Assembly: GCF_030062155.1 (NCBI RefSeq) | Contig: NZ_CP118269.1 | Location: forward strand, 744,001-808,000 | Direction of reading: 5' to 3' | Length of the DNA stretch: 64,000 nucleotides | Origin: Pantoea sp. Lij88 | GTDB lineage: Bacteria; Pseudomonadota; Gammaproteobacteria; Enterobacterales; Enterobacteriaceae | Shown: positions 29,271-40,751 of the stretch, in pieces | Position numbering within the stretch: position 1 is the stretch's first letter | Layout: each line of letters begins with the position of its first letter | Made by a program: the position numbers and the translations under genes | The notes under the pieces: model-generated | The model's database searches: none | What the model was told of the DNA's origin: nothing | The model's input: only the letters and a program-made list of their open reading frames with translations

Positions 29271-29657
29271 ATGAGCAATGTGCCGAATACGTTGAAGTAC
29301 CGCGACAGCCACGAATGGGTGCGCAAAGAAGCGGATGGCAGCTACACCGTGGGTATTACTGAACATGCGCAGGAGTTACTGGGCGACATGGTGTTTGTCG
29401 ATCTGCCGGAAGTGGGCGCGACCTTTGCCGCGGGTGAAGAGTGCGCGGTCGCAGAATCCGTTAAAGCGGCTTCTGATATCTATGCACCCATCAGCGGTGA
29501 GATTGTGGCGGTTAACGAAGCACTGACTGACTCACCGGAGCAGGTCAACAGCGAGCCTTATGACGGCGGCTGGTTATTCAAAATCAAAGCCAGCGACGCG
29601 TCTGAACTCGACTCGCTGCTGGACGCGGATGCTTATAAGGCTTCCATCGACGAGTAG
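29271..29657 (+). CDS. gcvH: Glycine cleavage system H protein
   Basis: This small lipoyl carrier shuttles the aminomethyl group between P, T and L proteins. The 128-residue product carries the lipoylation lysine at K65 in [15 protein letters not shown] and the typical [17 protein letters not shown] beta core. AGGAG precedes the start. It lies 23 bases after gcvT and 80 before gcvP, with a hairpin in the latter gap. Confidence 0.98.
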   Translation: MSNVPNTLKYRDSHEWVRKEADGSYTVGITEHAQELLGDMVFVDLPEVGATFAAGEECAVAESVKAASDIYAPISGEIVAVNEALTDSPEQVNSEPYDGGWLFKIKASDASELDSLLDADAYKASIDE

Positions 29658-29664
29658 TCGTCAG

Positions 29665-29685
29665 GCGGCCTCGTGCAGAGGCCGC
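29665..29685 (+). other. Hairpin between gcvH and gcvP
   Basis: Perfect eight-pair stem GCGGCCTC / GAGGCCGC with loop GTGCA, eight bases after the gcvH stop, followed by AGATTTCTG. It could act as a weak attenuator or 3' stabiliser inside the operon. Confidence 0.5.
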
Positions 29686-29737
29686 AGATTTCTGTTTGCT
29701 CTCCGGTTCCCCCAGCCCGATTCAGGATTTACTGCTA

Positions 29738-32611
29738 ATGACTCAGACTCTCAGCCAGCTTGAACACAACGGTGCATTCATTGAGCGCCATATCGGTCCA
29801 TCACCTGAGCAGCAGGCGCAGATGCTTGACGCGATTGGTGCCCGTTCGCTGGACGCGCTAATCAGCACCATTGTGCCGGCAGATATTCAGTTGCCGGGGC
29901 CGCCAGCCGTTGGCGAAGCCGCCACTGAACAGCAGGCGCTGGCCGAACTGAAAGCCATTGCCAGCCAGAACCTGCGTTATAAATCCTGGATTGGTATGGG
30001 ATACAGCGCGGTCATCACCCCGCCGGTCATCCTGCGTAACATGCTGGAGAACCCGGGCTGGTACACTGCCTATACGCCGTATCAGCCTGAAGTTTCACAG
30101 GGCCGTCTGGAAGCGCTGCTGAACTTCCAGCAGCTGACGCTGGATCTTACCGGCATGGATATCGCATCTGCCTCCCTGCTGGATGAAGCCACTGCCGCTG
30201 CCGAAGCGATGGCGATGGCAAAGCGCGTCAGCAAGCTCAAAAACGCCCATAAATTCTTCATTGCCAATGATATTCATCCCCAGACGCTGGATGTGGTTCG
30301 TACCCGCGCGGAGACGTTTGGCTTCGAACTGATCATTGATAGTGCCGATAAGGCATCCGATCACGACGATCTCTTTGGTGTGCTGCTGCAACAGGTGGGT
30401 ACCACCGGTGAAGCGCACGATTACAGCGCGCTAATTGCCGGGCTGAAAGCACGCAAAGTCGTGGTCAGCATGGCGGCAGACTTTATGTCGCTGGTGTTAC
30501 TGGAAGCGCCAGGCAAGCAGGGCGCAGACATCGTCTTTGGTTCCGCTCAGCGCTTCGGTGTGCCGATGGGGTACGGCGGCCCGCACGCTGCCTTCTTCGC
30601 CAGTCGCGACGAGCATAAACGCTCTATGCCTGGCCGCATCATCGGTGTGTCTCGTGATGCCGCGGGCAACACGGCGCTGCGTATGGCGATGCAGACCCGT
30701 GAACAACATATCCGTCGTGAAAAGGCCAACTCCAATATCTGTACTTCGCAGGTGCTGCTGGCCAACATCGCCGGTCTCTACGCGGTGTTCCACGGTCCGG
30801 CCGGTCTGAAACGCATTGCCTCACGCATTCATCGCTTCACCAGCATCCTGGCAGCCGGACTGCAGCAGGGTGGCCTGAAGCTGCGTCATCAGTACTGGTT
30901 CGATACGCTGACGGTGGAAGTGGCGGATAAAGCCGCCGTGCTGAACCGCGCCCTGAGTTTTGGCGTTAACCTGCGCAGCGACATCCATAACGCCGTCGGC
31001 ATCACGCTGGATGAAACCACCTGCCGCGACGATATCCTGGCGCTGTTCGCCATTCTGCTGGGTGAGGATCACGGCCAGGATCTGGAAAAGCTCGACAGCG
31101 ACGTCGCCAGCGAAAGCCACGCAATTCCTGCTGGCCTGCAACGCCACAGCGAGATCCTGACCCATCCGGTGTTCAACCGTCATCACAGCGAAACGGAGAT
31201 GATGCGTTACATGCACAGCCTGGAGAAAAAGGATCTGGCGCTGAATCAGGCAATGATCCCGCTGGGCTCCTGCACCATGAAGCTGAATGCCGCCGCCGAG
31301 ATGATCCCGATCACCTGGCCGGAATTTGCGGAGCTGCATCCATTCTGCCCGGCTGAACAGGCTACCGGTTATCTGCAGATGATCGGCCAGCTGTCGCAGT
31401 GGCTGGTGCAGCTCACCGGCTATGATGCACTCTGTATGCAGCCAAACTCTGGCGCGCAGGGTGAATATGCCGGGCTGCTGGCGATCCGCCGCTATCACGA
31501 AAGCCGTGGTCAGGGCGATCGCCACCTCTGCCTGATCCCGAGCTCGGCGCACGGGACGAACCCGGCGTCAGCCCAGATGGCGGGTATGGACGTGGTGGTT
31601 GTGGCCTGCGATAAACAGGGTAACATCGACCTCGGCGACCTGCGTGAAAAGGCGGCTCAGGCGGGCGATAAGCTCTCCTGCATCATGGTGACTTATCCTT
31701 CTACTCACGGCGTCTATGAAGAGACCATCCGTGAAGTGTGCCAGATCGTGCATCAGTACGGCGGTCAGGTTTATCTGGATGGCGCGAACATGAATGCACA
31801 GGTCGGCATCACCACGCCAGGTTATATCGGCGCAGATGTATCGCACCTCAATCTGCATAAAACCTTCTGCATTCCGCACGGCGGCGGCGGTCCGGGTATG
31901 GGACCGATTGGTGTCAAAGCGCACCTGGCCCCGTTTGTTCCGGGACACAGCGTGGTACAGATCGACGGTGTACTGACGCAGCAGGGCGCGGTCTCCGCAG
32001 CGCCGTTTGGCAGCGCCTCCATTCTGCCGATCAGCTGGATGTACATTCGCATGATGGGCGCCGAAGGACTGAAACAGGCCAGTTCGGTCGCGATTCTGAA
32101 TGCCAACTACATTGCCAGCCGCCTGCAGTCGGCCTATCCGGTGCTCTACACTGGCCGTGACGGCCGCGTGGCGCATGAATGTATTCTCGATATCCGTCCG
32201 CTGAAAGAGCAGACCGGTATCAGTGAGCTGGATATCGCTAAGCGCCTGATCGATTACGGATTCCATGCACCGACAATGTCCTTCCCGGTAGCAGGTACGC
32301 TGATGGTGGAGCCGACCGAGTCAGAGAGTAAAATCGAACTCGATCGCTTTATCGACGCGATGCTGGCGATCCGCATGGAGATTGACCGGGTAGCGGGTGG
32401 CGAATGGCCGCTGGATGACAACCCACTGGTCAATGCGCCGCATACCCAGCTGGAAATCGTCAGTGAGTGGTCACATCCTTACAGCCGTGAACTGGCGGTC
32501 TTCCCGGCGGGGAGCCACAACAAATACTGGCCGACGGTAAAACGTCTGGATGATGTATTTGGCGACCGTAATCTGTTCTGCTCCTGCGTGCCGATGAGCG
32601 ACTATCAGTAA
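29738..32611 (+). CDS. gcvP: Glycine dehydrogenase (decarboxylating), P protein
   Basis: This PLP enzyme decarboxylates glycine and loads the residual aminomethyl group on GcvH. The 957-residue product equals E. coli GcvP in length, with N-terminal and C-terminal aminotransferase-like halves fused. The PLP lysine is in [18 protein letters not shown] near residue 706, and the [19 protein letters not shown] and [12 protein letters not shown] segments are conserved. The ATG at 29738 is chosen to match the family N-terminus MTQTLSQLE; an ATG 42 bases earlier is in frame but unsupported. Confidence 0.98.
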   Translation: MTQTLSQLEHNGAFIERHIGPSPEQQAQMLDAIGARSLDALISTIVPADIQLPGPPAVGEAATEQQALAELKAIASQNLRYKSWIGMGYSAVITPPVILRNMLENPGWYTAYTPYQPEVSQGRLEALLNFQQLTLDLTGMDIASASLLDEATAAAEAMAMAKRVSKLKNAHKFFIANDIHPQTLDVVRTRAETFGFELIIDSADKASDHDDLFGVLLQQVGTTGEAHDYSALIAGLKARKVVVSMAADFMSLVLLEAPGKQGADIVFGSAQRFGVPMGYGGPHAAFFASRDEHKRSMPGRIIGVSRDAAGNTALRMAMQTREQHIRREKANSNICTSQVLLANIAGLYAVFHGPAGLKRIASRIHRFTSILAAGLQQGGLKLRHQYWFDTLTVEVADKAAVLNRALSFGVNLRSDIHNAVGITLDETTCRDDILALFAILLGEDHGQDLEKLDSDVASESHAIPAGLQRHSEILTHPVFNRHHSETEMMRYMHSLEKKDLALNQAMIPLGSCTMKLNAAAEMIPITWPEFAELHPFCPAEQATGYLQMIGQLSQWLVQLTGYDALCMQPNSGAQGEYAGLLAIRRYHESRGQGDRHLCLIPSSAHGTNPASAQMAGMDVVVVACDKQGNIDLGDLREKAAQAGDKLSCIMVTYPSTHGVYEETIREVCQIVHQYGGQVYLDGANMNAQVGITTPGYIGADVSHLNLHKTFCIPHGGGGPGMGPIGVKAHLAPFVPGHSVVQIDGVLTQQGAVSAAPFGSASILPISWMYIRMMGAEGLKQASSVAILNANYIASRLQSAYPVLYTGRDGRVAHECILDIRPLKEQTGISELDIAKRLIDYGFHAPTMSFPVAGTLMVEPTESESKIELDRFIDAMLAIRMEIDRVAGGEWPLDDNPLVNAPHTQLEIVSEWSHPYSRELAVFPAGSHNKYWPTVKRLDDVFGDRNLFCSCVPMSDYQ

Positions 32612-32637
32612 GCGCCCTTCCGGCAAGCATTAACGTT

Positions 32638-32664
32638 AAAGGGCCGCTTCACCGGCCCTTTTTT
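32638..32664 (+). terminator. Rho-independent terminator of gcvTHP
   Basis: AAAGGGCCG / CGGCCCTTT stem with a six-base loop and a T tail, ending just before the ygfF ribosome-binding site. Confidence 0.85.
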
Positions 32665-32677
32665 GTGGAGAATCAGC

Positions 32678-33421
32678 ATGAAAATGGCACTGGTTACGGG
32701 TGGCAGCCGCGGTATCGGACGGGCCACGTCGCTGTTACTGGCAGCCCGGGGTTATCGGGTTGCGGTGAACTATCGTCAGCGCGAGGCCGAAGCGCAACAG
32801 CTGGTGGCGCAGATCCAGCAGCAGGGAGGCGAGGCCTTTGCGGTTCAGGCGGATATCAGTGATGAAGCCCAGGTGATGGCGATGTTTGCACAGCTCGACC
32901 AGCAGTCTGTGCCGCTGGCGTTGCTGGTGAATAACGCCGGGATTCTGTTTCAGCAATGCCGCACCGAGCAACTGGATGCGGCGCGCCTGCAAAAGGTCTT
33001 TGCGACCAACGTCATCGGTTCTTTTCTCTGCTGTCGTGAGGCGGTGAAGCGGATGGGCACGCATCACGGCGGTCAGGGTGGCGCGATTGTAAACGTCTCC
33101 TCGGCCGCGTCGCGTACCGGTGCGCCCGGCGAATATGTGGATTACGCCGCCTCAAAAGGGGCGATGGATACGCTGACGAAAGGCTTGTCGCTGGAAGTGG
33201 CGCAGCAGGGGATTCGGGTCAATGGCGTACGTCCGGGATTCATCTATACAGAGATGCACGCTGATGGTGGAGAGCCGGGCAGGGTTGACAGGCTGGCCAG
33301 CGTGATCCCGATGGGACGTGGCGGTGAGGCAGAAGAAGTGGCTGAAGCTATTGTCTGGCTGGCCAGCGACGCGGCCTCTTACATCACCGGCAGCATCATT
33401 GACGCTGCCGGTGGGCGTTGA
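32678..33421 (+). CDS. ygfF: Short-chain dehydrogenase/reductase YgfF
   Basis: This 247-residue NAD(P)-dependent oxidoreductase of unknown substrate equals E. coli YgfF in length and sequence pattern. It shows the coenzyme motif VTGGSRGIGRAT, NNAG (residues 87-90), catalytic Ser in VNVSSAASR and YXXXK in YVDYAASKG. GGAG precedes the ATG at 32678, inside the tail of the gcvP terminator, so it may depend on readthrough or its own promoter. It is convergent with bglA. Confidence 0.9.
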   Translation: MKMALVTGGSRGIGRATSLLLAARGYRVAVNYRQREAEAQQLVAQIQQQGGEAFAVQADISDEAQVMAMFAQLDQQSVPLALLVNNAGILFQQCRTEQLDAARLQKVFATNVIGSFLCCREAVKRMGTHHGGQGGAIVNVSSAASRTGAPGEYVDYAASKGAMDTLTKGLSLEVAQQGIRVNGVRPGFIYTEMHADGGEPGRVDRLASVIPMGRGGEAEEVAEAIVWLASDAASYITGSIIDAAGGR

Positions 33422-33449
33422 CGGGTCGCAGCCTATGCGGCTCGATGAA

Positions 33450-34892
<1,443 letters not shown>

Positions 34893-35004
34893 TCACCCCA
34901 TTACGGATATTGAAATTGAGCTGAGTGTAGCAAGGCAATATTCAAAGTCACGATATAACAGCGCGCGAATAATTGCGTTTGTTACATCCAGAAAACAGGC
35001 TGTT

Positions 35005-35724
35005 TTATTTCCCCAGCTGGCGGCCTATCGCTTCAATAATATAGGTCACCGGCACCTGAGTCGTAATGTCAGAATTGTCCGCCATGCGGATAATCGGCAC
35101 ATGATAGCAGAGATTGAAATCACCAATCTTCGCCAGCGAGCAGCTTTCCGTATTGGTTATCGCAATGATTTTGCACTTATTCAGGCTGAACTGGCTGGCA
35201 ATGCGCAGGATCTCTTCAGTTTCGCCGGAGACCGATAAAATAATGGCGACGGCATTTTCATAGAGATCGGGACTGACCGGATAATAGGGGTCGTCAATCG
35301 CATGGCTGAATTTTCCGAGGTTAGAGAAAAAGCGCGCGCCATATTTCGCCAGGCTGCCGGAGGTGCCGACGCCAATAAAGAAGACCCGCTCCGCCTGATT
35401 AATTTTCAGCGCGGCCTGGGCGATGAGCTGTTCAAACTCCGGGTTATTGATACTCTTAAAAAAGCTCAGCATCTCGCTGACGCCCGCCGTGTTGAGGAGC
35501 GGCGCACTCTGTTGTTCGCTTAAGCGCAGGCGGATGCGGAATTCTGACCAGCCTTCACACTCCATTTTGCGGCAGAAACGCAACACGGTGGTAGTGGAGA
35601 CACCAGCCTGCTCAGCCAGTTCGCGGATCGTCATATAGCTGACGCCTTCGCGGTGCTTAATGATGAACTGATAGACCTGCATTTCCAGATCGTTAAGGCG
35701 GGCGAGATCGCGATGCGAAAACAT
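35005..35724 (-). CDS. RpiR-family transcriptional regulator (HTH + SIS)
   Basis: This 239-residue protein has an N-terminal HTH_6 domain (about residues 1-77, TIRELAEQAGVSTTTVLRFCRKM) and a C-terminal SIS sugar-phosphate-binding domain (FFIGVGTSGSLAKYGARFF ... ILSVSGETEEI). Such proteins sense phosphosugars and control the genes that make or use them. Its place just upstream of bglA on the same strand suggests a phospho-beta-glucoside sensor controlling bglA. In E. coli a LysR-type gene (ygfI) sits beside bglA instead. No clear ribosome-binding site is visible. Two palindromes lie upstream. Confidence 0.85.
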   Translation of the reverse strand: MFSHRDLARLNDLEMQVYQFIIKHREGVSYMTIRELAEQAGVSTTTVLRFCRKMECEGWSEFRIRLRLSEQQSAPLLNTAGVSEMLSFFKSINNPEFEQLIAQAALKINQAERVFFIGVGTSGSLAKYGARFFSNLGKFSHAIDDPYYPVSPDLYENAVAIILSVSGETEEILRIASQFSLNKCKIIAITNTESCSLAKIGDFNLCYHVPIIRMADNSDITTQVPVTYIIEAIGRQLGK

Positions 35725-35743
35725 GAATGACTCATTGAACAGT

Positions 35744-35756
35744 TGACCGGCGGTCA
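35744..35756. promoter_or_regulatory. Candidate operator upstream of the rpiR-like gene
   Basis: TGACCGGCGGTCA is a perfect palindrome around a central base, 20 bases upstream of the regulator's start codon. Autoregulation is inferred from position only. Confidence 0.35.
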
Positions 35757-35814
35757 GTTTACCAGATTCATCACCCGGTTTAACGGAGAGTGAATTTCAG
35801 CAAATAATTTTAGC

Positions 35815-35826
35815 GTACACGTGTAC
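35815..35826. promoter_or_regulatory. Candidate operator in the rpiR-trhA spacer
   Basis: GTACACGTGTAC is a perfect 12-base palindrome with further partial symmetry outside, 68 bases before trhA and 91 bases before the regulator. The binding protein is unknown. Confidence 0.4.
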
Positions 35827-35893
35827 ACTGAAAAAATTATTGGCTACGCTGGGTAACAGTTATCACTGCTACGGAGCTGTTCAGGAACCTGAT

Positions 35894-36559
35894 ATGACCA
35901 CCACACTTTCTCAAAAACACCGGCCCGCTGCGGGCTATTCAGTGACTGAAGAAATTGCCAACAGCATCAGTCACGGACTGGGCTGCCTCTTTGGCATCGT
36001 CGGGCTGATACTGATGCTCAATCAGGCTACTGAGAGGCAGGCTGACACCATCACTTTTATCAGTTACAGCCTCTACGGCGGCAGCATGATCCTGCTGTTC
36101 CTGGCCTCAACGCTCTACCATGCTATCCCGGCCGGACCGGCCAGACCCTGGCTGAAAAAGTTCGATCACTGCGCCATCTATCTGCTGATTGCGGGCACCT
36201 ATACGCCGTTTCTGCTGGTCGGGCTGAGGACGCCGCTGGCCTATGGATTAATGGCGGTGATCTGGGGGCTGGCGCTGGCGGGTATTGTGTTCAAGCTCAC
36301 GATTGCGCATCGCTTTAAAGCGCTGTCGCTGGTGACCTATCTCTGTATGGGGTGGCTGTCGCTGGTCGTGGTTTATCAGCTGGCGATGATCCTGCCGCCG
36401 CGCTGCATCTGGCTGCTGGCCGCAGGCGGAATGATCTATTCGCTGGGGGTGATTTTCTATGTGGCGCGCCGCATTCCCTTCAATCACGCCATCTGGCATT
36501 TGTTCGTGCTGGGCGGCAGTCTCTGCCACTTCTGCGCCATCTATTTTTATGTGCGCTGA
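35894..36559 (+). CDS. trhA: Hemolysin III family membrane protein TrhA (YqfA)
   Basis: This 221-residue inner-membrane protein has seven predicted helices and belongs to the PAQR/hemolysin III family. Family residues are [12 protein letters not shown] near the N-terminus, [27 protein letters not shown] and the C-terminal [18 protein letters not shown], which together supply conserved His/Asp positions. E. coli YqfA is reported to help keep membrane energetics and fluidity in balance. The ATG at 35894 has AGGA seven bases upstream; a start at 35840 would add an extra 18 residues without support. Confidence 0.9.
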   Translation: MTTTLSQKHRPAAGYSVTEEIANSISHGLGCLFGIVGLILMLNQATERQADTITFISYSLYGGSMILLFLASTLYHAIPAGPARPWLKKFDHCAIYLLIAGTYTPFLLVGLRTPLAYGLMAVIWGLALAGIVFKLTIAHRFKALSLVTYLCMGWLSLVVVYQLAMILPPRCIWLLAAGGMIYSLGVIFYVARRIPFNHAIWHLFVLGGSLCHFCAIYFYVR

Positions 36560-36570
36560 GTAGATTGCGG

Positions 36571-36601
36571 CATGGCCCTTCCTGGTGACGGAAGGGCCAT
36601 G
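36571..36601. terminator. Perfect hairpin between trhA and ygfZ
   Basis: A 12-pair stem CATGGCCCTTCC / GGAAGGGCCATG with a seven-base loop lies between converging genes. There is no T run on either strand, so it is a likely mRNA end or a Rho-assisted stop. Confidence 0.45.
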
Positions 36602-36609
36602 GGGTTACA

Positions 36610-37596
36610 TCACTCTTCAGCCAGCGAGTAGGGCAGCGGCTGAATAGTGAGATGGCCGCCTTCGTCACCTTCAACCCGCAGCACGCTATCCGGCTCCAGA
36701 TCGTTATTCAGCACCACCTGAATCCAGCTGATGCCATCATCTAACTGCACTGCAGCTAGCACGCTGCCGGTACGACGCCAGCGTTCACCCATCTGCAACT
36801 CCAGCGGGGCATTAGCGTCAGGCAGATGACTGGCCTGACCCGCCAGCCAGTAAAGCGCGCGTTTATTGGCACCGCGATATTTCGCCCTGGCGACCATCTC
36901 CTGACCGGCATAACAGCCCTTTTTAAAGCTGATGGCATCCAGCGCCTGCAGGTTGGTGGCCTGCGGAATAAACTGCACGCTGGTGGCCGGATCGATCACC
37001 GGAATTCCCGCTTCAATATCCAGCGCCAGCCACTGCTGACTGTCATTGAACTGCGCATCATCATTCAGCTTCTGCTTCAGGGTTTCAGCCATAGCCTGCG
37101 AGGTAACAATCAGAAAACGCTCGGCCGGATGGGCAAACCACAGCAGCGTGGTTTCTCCCTGCTGCGCGACCGGTTTCTCGCTGTCGGGCAGGGTATCAAA
37201 CAGATTCGCCAGCGCGGCGCGCGCCTGAAAACCGGCTACGCCCAGCAACACGGACTCGTCATCAGCTGCCATCGTCACTTTCGAAAATACCGCGTATTTC
37301 TTTAACTCGGTCAGCTGGGTATCGCGCAGTTCACGGCGGATCAAATAAGCATAGCCTTCACCGCGATGGAACAGGCGCATATTGCTCCACATTTTGCCTT
37401 TGGCATCGCAGTGTGCGGCGGGCGAATGATGGTCTGCATCCAGCGCCGCGACATCCAGCGTTAACTGACCCTGCAGGTAAGAGGTGCTGTCTGCACCGGT
37501 AATGGAGACCAGCGCCCATTTATCCAGTGACATCAGGGTTAGCGGCAGACGAGACGACGCGGCAGGCTGGCGCGGCGGTAAAGTAAAAGTGGGCAT
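36610..37596 (-). CDS. ygfZ: tRNA-modifying/Fe-S cluster repair protein YgfZ
   Basis: This 328-residue folate-binding protein is related to GcvT and supports certain Fe-S enzymes such as MiaB. The family motif K-X-G-C-[YF]-X-G-Q-E is visible as [18 protein letters not shown] near residue 225. An N-terminal GcvT-like region and a C-terminal beta-barrel follow the E. coli pattern (326 residues). The ATG at 37596 with AGGA upstream is chosen; the frame extends a further 59 codons upstream without support. It is divergent from sdhE. Confidence 0.95.
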   Translation of the reverse strand: MPTFTLPPRQPAASSRLPLTLMSLDKWALVSITGADSTSYLQGQLTLDVAALDADHHSPAAHCDAKGKMWSNMRLFHRGEGYAYLIRRELRDTQLTELKKYAVFSKVTMAADDESVLLGVAGFQARAALANLFDTLPDSEKPVAQQGETTLLWFAHPAERFLIVTSQAMAETLKQKLNDDAQFNDSQQWLALDIEAGIPVIDPATSVQFIPQATNLQALDAISFKKGCYAGQEMVARAKYRGANKRALYWLAGQASHLPDANAPLELQMGERWRRTGSVLAAVQLDDGISWIQVVLNNDLEPDSVLRVEGDEGGHLTIQPLPYSLAEE

Positions 37597-37822
37597 GGAG
37601 ATATCCTGTATTAGAAGGTTCATCCGGAATATTGTCTTCAATGTTAAAAGAGCCGACTGGCAATGCAACCTGTTTACGGAAAACGGCGCACAAAAGGCGT
37701 GATAACCCTGAAAAGATGCGATCTGAAATGTGGCAGGTGGCACAGCCTGCGACGCTGCGCCTGCGAGCCGCATTAAACCAGGTTACACTAGCGGCCACGT
37801 TGTGAATTGTGGAAATTGATGC

Positions 37823-38089
37823 ATGGATATTAATGATAAATCACGTATTCAGTGGGCCTGCCGTCGCGGCATGCTGGAGCTGGATGTGGCGATTATGCCG
37901 TTCTTCAAATTTGAGTATGACACGCTGAACGACACCGATAAGCAGGTCTTTGTTAACCTGCTGAAGAGTGACGATCCCGATTTGTTCAACTGGCTGATGA
38001 ACCACGGTGAGCCAAAGGATCCGGAGCTGAAGCGGATGGTGAACCTGATCCAGCAGCGTAACCATGATCGCGGCCCCGTGGCAATGTAA
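37823..38089 (+). CDS. sdhE: FAD assembly factor SdhE (YgfY)
   Basis: This 88-residue cytoplasmic protein promotes covalent flavinylation of succinate dehydrogenase SdhA and fumarate reductase FrdA. The conserved RGMXE motif appears as [10 protein letters not shown], followed by [10 protein letters not shown] and [13 protein letters not shown]. It overlaps the ygfX start by 26 bases, indicating coupling. Confidence 0.96.
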   Translation: MDINDKSRIQWACRRGMLELDVAIMPFFKFEYDTLNDTDKQVFVNLLKSDDPDLFNWLMNHGEPKDPELKRMVNLIQQRNHDRGPVAM

Positions 38090-38474
38090 GCTGCGCCCCT
38101 CTCGCCTGGCGTACGCCATACTGTGCGCCTGGCTGGTGGCAGCCATCACCGGTGTCTCCATGATGACACTGCCGGTGGGCGGCTGGCTGATTAAAGCGCC
38201 GATTATTCTGCTGTTGCTGGCTGAAGGCTGGCGCAGCCTTCGGCGATTGCGTCAGCGGCACGGTGGATTACAGCGGGAAGGCGTCCATTGCTGGATCTGG
38301 CAGGGAAAACGCTGGCGACCGACTCAGCCACTGCGCTGGTTACCGATTGGCGTGCTGCTGGTGGCAAAGAGCGAAAAGGGCGCCACGCTGCGCTGGTGGC
38401 TGATGCGGGACAATATGCAGCCTGGCGAATGGCGTGCGTTGCGCGCCTGCTGTTTCAGCAAGGCGCGGCATTAA
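38064..38474 (+). CDS. ygfX: Membrane protein YgfX (CptA family)
   Basis: This 136-residue protein has two adjacent N-terminal membrane helices (about residues 15-55) and a basic cytoplasmic tail. It corresponds to E. coli YgfX/CptA, described as the partner of the upstream YgfY and proposed in the literature to be a toxin acting on FtsZ and MreB, though SdhE flavinylation is the better-supported role of YgfY. The WQCKLRPSR segment matches the family N-terminal WQSDLRVSWR. The sequence is more divergent than its neighbours. The ATG at 38064 lies inside sdhE. Confidence 0.82.
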   Translation: MIAAPWQCKLRPSRLAYAILCAWLVAAITGVSMMTLPVGGWLIKAPIILLLLAEGWRSLRRLRQRHGGLQREGVHCWIWQGKRWRPTQPLRWLPIGVLLVAKSEKGATLRWWLMRDNMQPGEWRALRACCFSKARH

Positions 38475-38498
38475 CGTCAGCGGGGCAGGCCAGGCCGG

Positions 38499-39017
38499 TC
38501 AGAGCAGTGCAGCGGTTTCGGTCAGCACCTGCTCGCACCACTGCTCAACGCGCTCATCGGTGACCTCGAACTGATTCACATCATCCAGCGCCAGACCCAC
38601 AAACTGCGAACCATCGGCACTCAGCGGTTTAGGGCTGGTGAACTCATAGCCCTCAAGCGGCCAGTAGCCGACAAAACGCACGCCCATTGGCTGCAGCAAA
38701 TCGTGCAGCATGCCGAGCGCATCTAAAAACCACTCGCCATAACCAATCTGATCGCCCATGCCATACAGCGCGACAATCTTGTTTTGCAGATTCAGCGCGG
38801 GCAGCTGCGTCCAGATCGCCTCCCAGTCTTCCTGTAACTCACCGAAATCCCATGTCGGGATGCCCATGATCAGCAGATCGTACTGCTCCATCAGGCGCGG
38901 GTCGTCATCTTTCACGTTATGCAGCGTCACTAACTCTTCGCCAATAAAATCGCGAATTTTCTCCGCTACGATTTCGGTGTAACAGGTACTGGAACCGTAA
39001 AAAAGACCGATTTTCAT
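38499..39017 (-). CDS. fldB: Flavodoxin 2
   Basis: This 172-residue FMN electron carrier has the long-chain flavodoxin fold. The phosphate-binding loop [15 protein letters not shown] lies at residues 7-21, the isoalloxazine loops [12 protein letters not shown] and [17 protein letters not shown] follow, and the length equals E. coli FldB within a residue. The ATG at 39017 is chosen for the family start [11 protein letters not shown]. It is divergent from xerD and convergent with ygfX. Confidence 0.95.
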   Translation of the reverse strand: MKIGLFYGSSTCYTEIVAEKIRDFIGEELVTLHNVKDDDPRLMEQYDLLIMGIPTWDFGELQEDWEAIWTQLPALNLQNKIVALYGMGDQIGYGEWFLDALGMLHDLLQPMGVRFVGYWPLEGYEFTSPKPLSADGSQFVGLALDDVNQFEVTDERVEQWCEQVLTETAALL

Positions 39018-39119
39018 GCAGATAACACTCTGTAAATACTGACTTTGGCGCAATTGTACCAGAAGCGCTGCTGAATCAGGCATAATGAGCATGATTTTAC
39101 ACCAGACGGCGGAGACAAC

Positions 39120-40013
39120 GTGCAGGACAGCGATCTGACAGAACAGTTTCTTGATGCGCTCTGGATTGAACGCAATCTGGCGCAGAACACTCTCTCCTCT
39201 TATCGTCAGGATCTTCAGACGCTGACCGGCTGGCTGGCGCATCACCAGCTGACGCTGCTCAGCGTGACGCCGCTGGATCTGCAGCAGTTCCTGGCCGAAC
39301 GGCTGGAGGGCGGCTACAAGGCGACCAGCTCAGCGCGGCTGCTCAGCGCTATGCGTCGCCTGTTCCAGTATCTTTATCGCGAAAAGTTGCGCCCGGACGA
39401 TCCCAGCGCGCTGCTGTCCGCACCAAAACTGCCGCAGCGTCTGCCGAAAGATCTCAGTGAAGCGCAGGTCGAGCGGCTGCTGCAGGCACCGAATATCGAT
39501 ATCCCGCTGGAACTGCGTGACAAGGCGATGCTGGAGCTGCTTTACGCTACCGGCCTGCGCGTCTCCGAGCTGATAGGCCTGACGCTCAGCGATATCAGCC
39601 TGCGGCAGGGCGTTGTCCGGGTTATCGGTAAAGGGGATAAAGAGCGGCTTGTGCCTTTAGGTGAAGAAGCGGTTTACTGGCTGGAGCAATATATGGAACA
39701 TGGTCGTCCGTGGCTGCTCAACGGGCAGACGCTGGACGTGATGTTTCCCAGCAACCGGGCGCAGCAGATGACGCGCCAGACCTTCTGGCATCGCATCAAA
39801 CACTACGCCACGCTGGCGGGCATCGACAGCGAAAAGTTATCGCCGCATGTGATGCGCCATGCCTTTGCGACCCATCTGCTGAACCACGGCGCGGATCTGC
39901 GTGTCGTACAGATGTTGCTGGGGCACAGCGATCTCTCTACCACCCAAATTTATACGCACGTCGCCACTGAGCGCCTGCGTCAGTTGCATCAACAACACCA
40001 TCCGCGAGCCTGA
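39120..40013 (+). CDS. xerD: Site-specific tyrosine recombinase XerD
   Basis: XerD acts with XerC at dif to resolve chromosome dimers under FtsK control. The 297-residue product has an N-terminal core-binding domain and a C-terminal catalytic domain with R147, K171, H243, R246, H269 and nucleophile Y278, each one lower than in E. coli. The start is GTG at 39120 with GGAGA upstream. It precedes dsbC and recJ in the usual order, with 21 bases to dsbC. Confidence 0.97.
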   Translation: MQDSDLTEQFLDALWIERNLAQNTLSSYRQDLQTLTGWLAHHQLTLLSVTPLDLQQFLAERLEGGYKATSSARLLSAMRRLFQYLYREKLRPDDPSALLSAPKLPQRLPKDLSEAQVERLLQAPNIDIPLELRDKAMLELLYATGLRVSELIGLTLSDISLRQGVVRVIGKGDKERLVPLGEEAVYWLEQYMEHGRPWLLNGQTLDVMFPSNRAQQMTRQTFWHRIKHYATLAGIDSEKLSPHVMRHAFATHLLNHGADLRVVQMLLGHSDLSTTQIYTHVATERLRQLHQQHHPRA

Positions 40014-40034
40014 TTCGCGGCCATAAGGATAAAA

Positions 40035-40748
40035 ATGAACAAGCATTTTGCCACGCTGGCCCTGTTAGCCAGCGCCTTTTCCGGTCTCGCACAGGCCGAT
40101 GACAGCGCCATTCAGCAATCACTTAAAAAGCTTGGTCTGAACCAGACGGAGATCAGTCCGTCACCCCTGCCTGGCTTTAAAACCGTGCTGTCGGAAAGCG
40201 GCGTGCTCTATGTGACCGATGACGGTAAACATATGATCCAGGGTCCGCTTTATGACGTCAGCGGCAAACAGCCGGTCAACGTCACCAACCAGCTGCTGGA
40301 CAAAAAAGTCGAGGCGCTGGTGCCGGAGATGATCGTCTATAAGGCACCGAAAGAGCAGCACGTGCTTACGGTCTTCACCGACATCACCTGTGGCTACTGT
40401 CACAAGCTGCATGAGCAGATGGCCGACTACAATGCCCTGGGCATCACCGTGCGCTACCTGGCGTTCCCGCGTGAAGGGCTGAATGGTCAGATCGAACCGG
40501 CGATGAAAGCCATCTGGTGCAGCGCTGACCGCAATAAAGCGTTTGATGAGGCGATGAAAGGTAACGCGCCGAAGATGGCCGCGCCAGACAGCTGCAAAAT
40601 CGATATTGCTCAGCACTACAAACTCGGCGTGCTGTTCGGCATTCAGGGTACCCCTGCGATGCTGACTGACACCGGCATGATGATCCCAGGTTATCAGTCG
40701 CCGCAGGAGCTGAAGCAGGTACTGGACAATCAGAAGCGTGGTGGTTAA
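40035..40748 (+). CDS. dsbC: Thiol:disulfide isomerase DsbC
   Basis: This periplasmic homodimer rearranges wrong disulfides and is kept reduced by DsbD. The 237-residue precursor has a signal peptide (cleavage after AQA, residue 21), a dimerisation domain and a thioredoxin domain with active-site CGYC at C119-C122. A second disulfide pair is present (C162, C187). AAGGA precedes the ATG. It ends three bases before recJ. Confidence 0.97.
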   Translation: MNKHFATLALLASAFSGLAQADDSAIQQSLKKLGLNQTEISPSPLPGFKTVLSESGVLYVTDDGKHMIQGPLYDVSGKQPVNVTNQLLDKKVEALVPEMIVYKAPKEQHVLTVFTDITCGYCHKLHEQMADYNALGITVRYLAFPREGLNGQIEPAMKAIWCSADRNKAFDEAMKGNAPKMAAPDSCKIDIAQHYKLGVLFGIQGTPAMLTDTGMMIPGYQSPQELKQVLDNQKRGG

Positions 40749-40751
40749 TCG

